Assembly (NCBI RefSeq): GCF_000500065.1
Contig: NZ_AYOU01000159.1
Span: 23,936-87,935 of the forward strand
Length of the DNA stretch: 64,000 nt
Direction of reading: 5' to 3'
Source: Borrelia hispanica CRI
GTDB lineage: Bacteria; Spirochaetota; Spirochaetia; Borreliales; Borreliaceae
This document shows, piece by piece, positions 62,596 to 64,000 of the stretch. How positions within the stretch are numbered: the first letter of the stretch is position 1; each line of letters begins with the position of its first letter. Under the pieces are notes generated by a model. That model worked only from the letters and a program-made list of their open reading frames with translations. It was not told where the DNA came from and ran no database searches. Both the position numbers and the translations under genes were made by a program.

Positions 62596-62825
62596 ACCTA
62601 AAATATCTCCTTTTTATTCAATAAGTATTACTAATATGTATACCATGCAATGTTAAGGGTACACAAGTAATTAAGTCATAAATTAATGACTCTTTAATAG
62701 AGTATACATTATAAATTAATAATTTAATATTTACAACTTTAGTGATGTGATAGTTAAAAATAGTGTTCTAATTGAAAAGAGAAAGGCAATAGTTGATAAG
62801 TTGCATTGCTGGTTATAAATAGGTA

Positions 62826-64000
62826 TCAATAATTAGCATAAGGATTTTTGGTGCGATGTAAAGTCCATTTGGGAGTAGATCTGTCAATCGATACTGCATA
62901 CCAAATCTGACGTACATTTTCCATATAATATCTTTGCGGTATAAGAAATATTATACTAGGAGTTTTTTTAGTCATATATATATTATAAATTATAGGGTAG
63001 ACATCAACATATCCTAGTCCACCAAATGTGTCTGCTTCATATGATGTATTTATAATTGGATTGTGAAGTATTTTATTATTTTTTAGTTGATATTCAAGTC
63101 CAGCAACATTTGTTGATTGTTCATATGCCCCATTAATTTTTATTGTCAAAAACATTTTTTCAATATCATCCTTACAAATTTTTTCAATAATAGCTTTCAT
63201 TTGTCTTAATAGAGAATTTGCTTGTTCTTTAACAAGAGAATCAATGATATGTTGATTCTTTTTTGCATTGTTTATTTCTTGGTAGATATTTTGTTTAAAT
63301 AAATATTGGTGTATTTCAGATAAATCATCATCAGAAAGATACAATTTGCATGATTCACATTTATTAATAATATCATTGTTAAAGGTAACAGGTTCAACTG
63401 GTACTTGCTCTAAGAGAGGTTCTTGACTAATCTTTAATCTTTGATGATAAAATTTTTTATCGATATTTAAAACAATAGCATTATTGTAAAATGTTCCAGA
63501 ATTATCTTTCATTTTATGGTTTTTATTACCTACAATGAGCACTTTAGGATTAGTATAAAGAAAATACATGTTATAAAAGGCAGCATATATATGAAAATAA
63601 TTGTTATTAATAATTTCATCGAAAGGTATTACTTGTTCATATTGTGATAGAATTCTTAATTCTTTTATTCCATTTTCAATTTTAGAAAAATCTTTTGAAT
63701 ATTTATATATTTCTTTAATAAAAAACTCTAAATTGTCTTCTATAAATTGATCAACTTGTCCTTTTTCATCCTTGCGTATATTACGCATGGGTCTAGGAAT
63801 ATCGGGCAGAGTGAAATACGAGTCGACCATTTCTTCATGTATTTTACTTTCTAAGTGATAAGATTTTATCTTATAAACATAATCAGGAGGTATATTTTTA
63901 ACAAAGCTATCATTTATACTTAAATCTATTTCCCAATTTTCTTTTTCTTTAGGCTGTAAAATCCATTCATTACTATTTTTAATGACATCAAGTTTTAATG
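62826..64000 (-). CDS. Large protein of unknown function, 5' end cut by right edge
   Basis: The frame has no stop from 63830 up to base 64000, so the ATG at 63828-63830 is probably internal and the gene runs off the window. At least 390 residues visible; the edge part reads ESKIHEEMVDSYFTLPDIPR across that ATG. Features: Lys/Glu/Ile-rich helical middle, two Cys close together (CESCKLYL), and a beta-rich end with 'GLGYVDVYPIIYNIYM', 'PSIIFLIPQRYYMENVRQIW' and a basic tail. No known domain recognised. Same strand as the two lipoproteins to its left. Confidence 0.55.
   Translation of the reverse strand, partial: LKLDVIKNSNEWILQPKEKENWEIDLSINDSFVKNIPPDYVYKIKSYHLESKIHEEMVDSYFTLPDIPRPMRNIRKDEKGQVDQFIEDNLEFFIKEIYKYSKDFSKIENGIKELRILSQYEQVIPFDEIINNNYFHIYAAFYNMYFLYTNPKVLIVGNKNHKMKDNSGTFYNNAIVLNIDKKFYHQRLKISQEPLLEQVPVEPVTFNNDIINKCESCKLYLSDDDLSEIHQYLFKQNIYQEINNAKKNQHIIDSLVKEQANSLLRQMKAIIEKICKDDIEKMFLTIKINGAYEQSTNVAGLEYQLKNNKILHNPIINTSYEADTFGGLGYVDVYPIIYNIYMTKKTPSIIFLIPQRYYMENVRQIWYAVSIDRSTPKWTLHRTKNPYANY

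Overview
The window looks like part of a large linear plasmid (megaplasmid) of a relapsing-fever Borrelia. The DNA is very AT-rich with long AT-rich spacers. It carries a cp32-type Borrelia phage structural operon, a thyX-nrdI-nrdE-nrdF block of the kind known from relapsing-fever Borrelia plasmids and missing from Lyme Borrelia, and dozens of short helical lipoproteins of the PFam54 (CspA/P35, 'virulent strain associated lipoprotein') type. No rRNA, tRNA, CRISPR array, transposase, origin or partition gene was recognised. The species cannot be fixed from the sequence alone.

Layout. (1) 1-11.8 kb, plus strand: a compact head-and-tail operon. It runs portal (cut by the left edge), scaffold-like protein, DUF228 protein, major capsid-like protein, connectors, a sheath-like protein, tube-like protein, two small chaperone-like proteins, a 488-residue tape-measure candidate, and baseplate/spike proteins. 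A secreted Arg-rich repeat protein sits inside it. No lysis, replication or integrase genes are visible here. (2) 11.9-14.6 kb: one BTA121-like lipoprotein, then two paralogous lipoproteins on the minus strand. (3) 15.0-19.3 kb: thyX, nrdI, nrdE, nrdF, which make dTMP and deoxyribonucleotides. (4) 19.7-58.6 kb: 35 intact paralogous genes of one helical family plus at least three decayed copies, most with their own ribosome site and many with their own terminator. (5) 58.8-64 kb: a secreted protein, then minus-strand genes for a duplicated BTA121-like lipoprotein, a long coiled-coil lipoprotein and a large protein cut by the right edge.

The array has two clades. Clade 1 (19.7-40.6 kb, all plus) keeps a Tyr-x-x-Leu-x-Tyr-Asp motif. 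It includes two adjacent members with no export signal, two whose lipobox Cys is replaced, and an operon of three with collagen-like Gly-X-Y triplets right after the lipidated Cys. Clade 2 (40.9-58.6 kb) has a Cys-Cys(-Cys) lipobox and mostly a pair of Cys near the C-terminus. Four of its genes are inverted as a block, and several share a promoter-like element. Together this looks like a growing surface-antigen repertoire on a plasmid that also holds phage morphogenesis and nucleotide-supply genes. Functions of single array members cannot be read from sequence; binding of host complement or tissue proteins is only an analogy to CspA.
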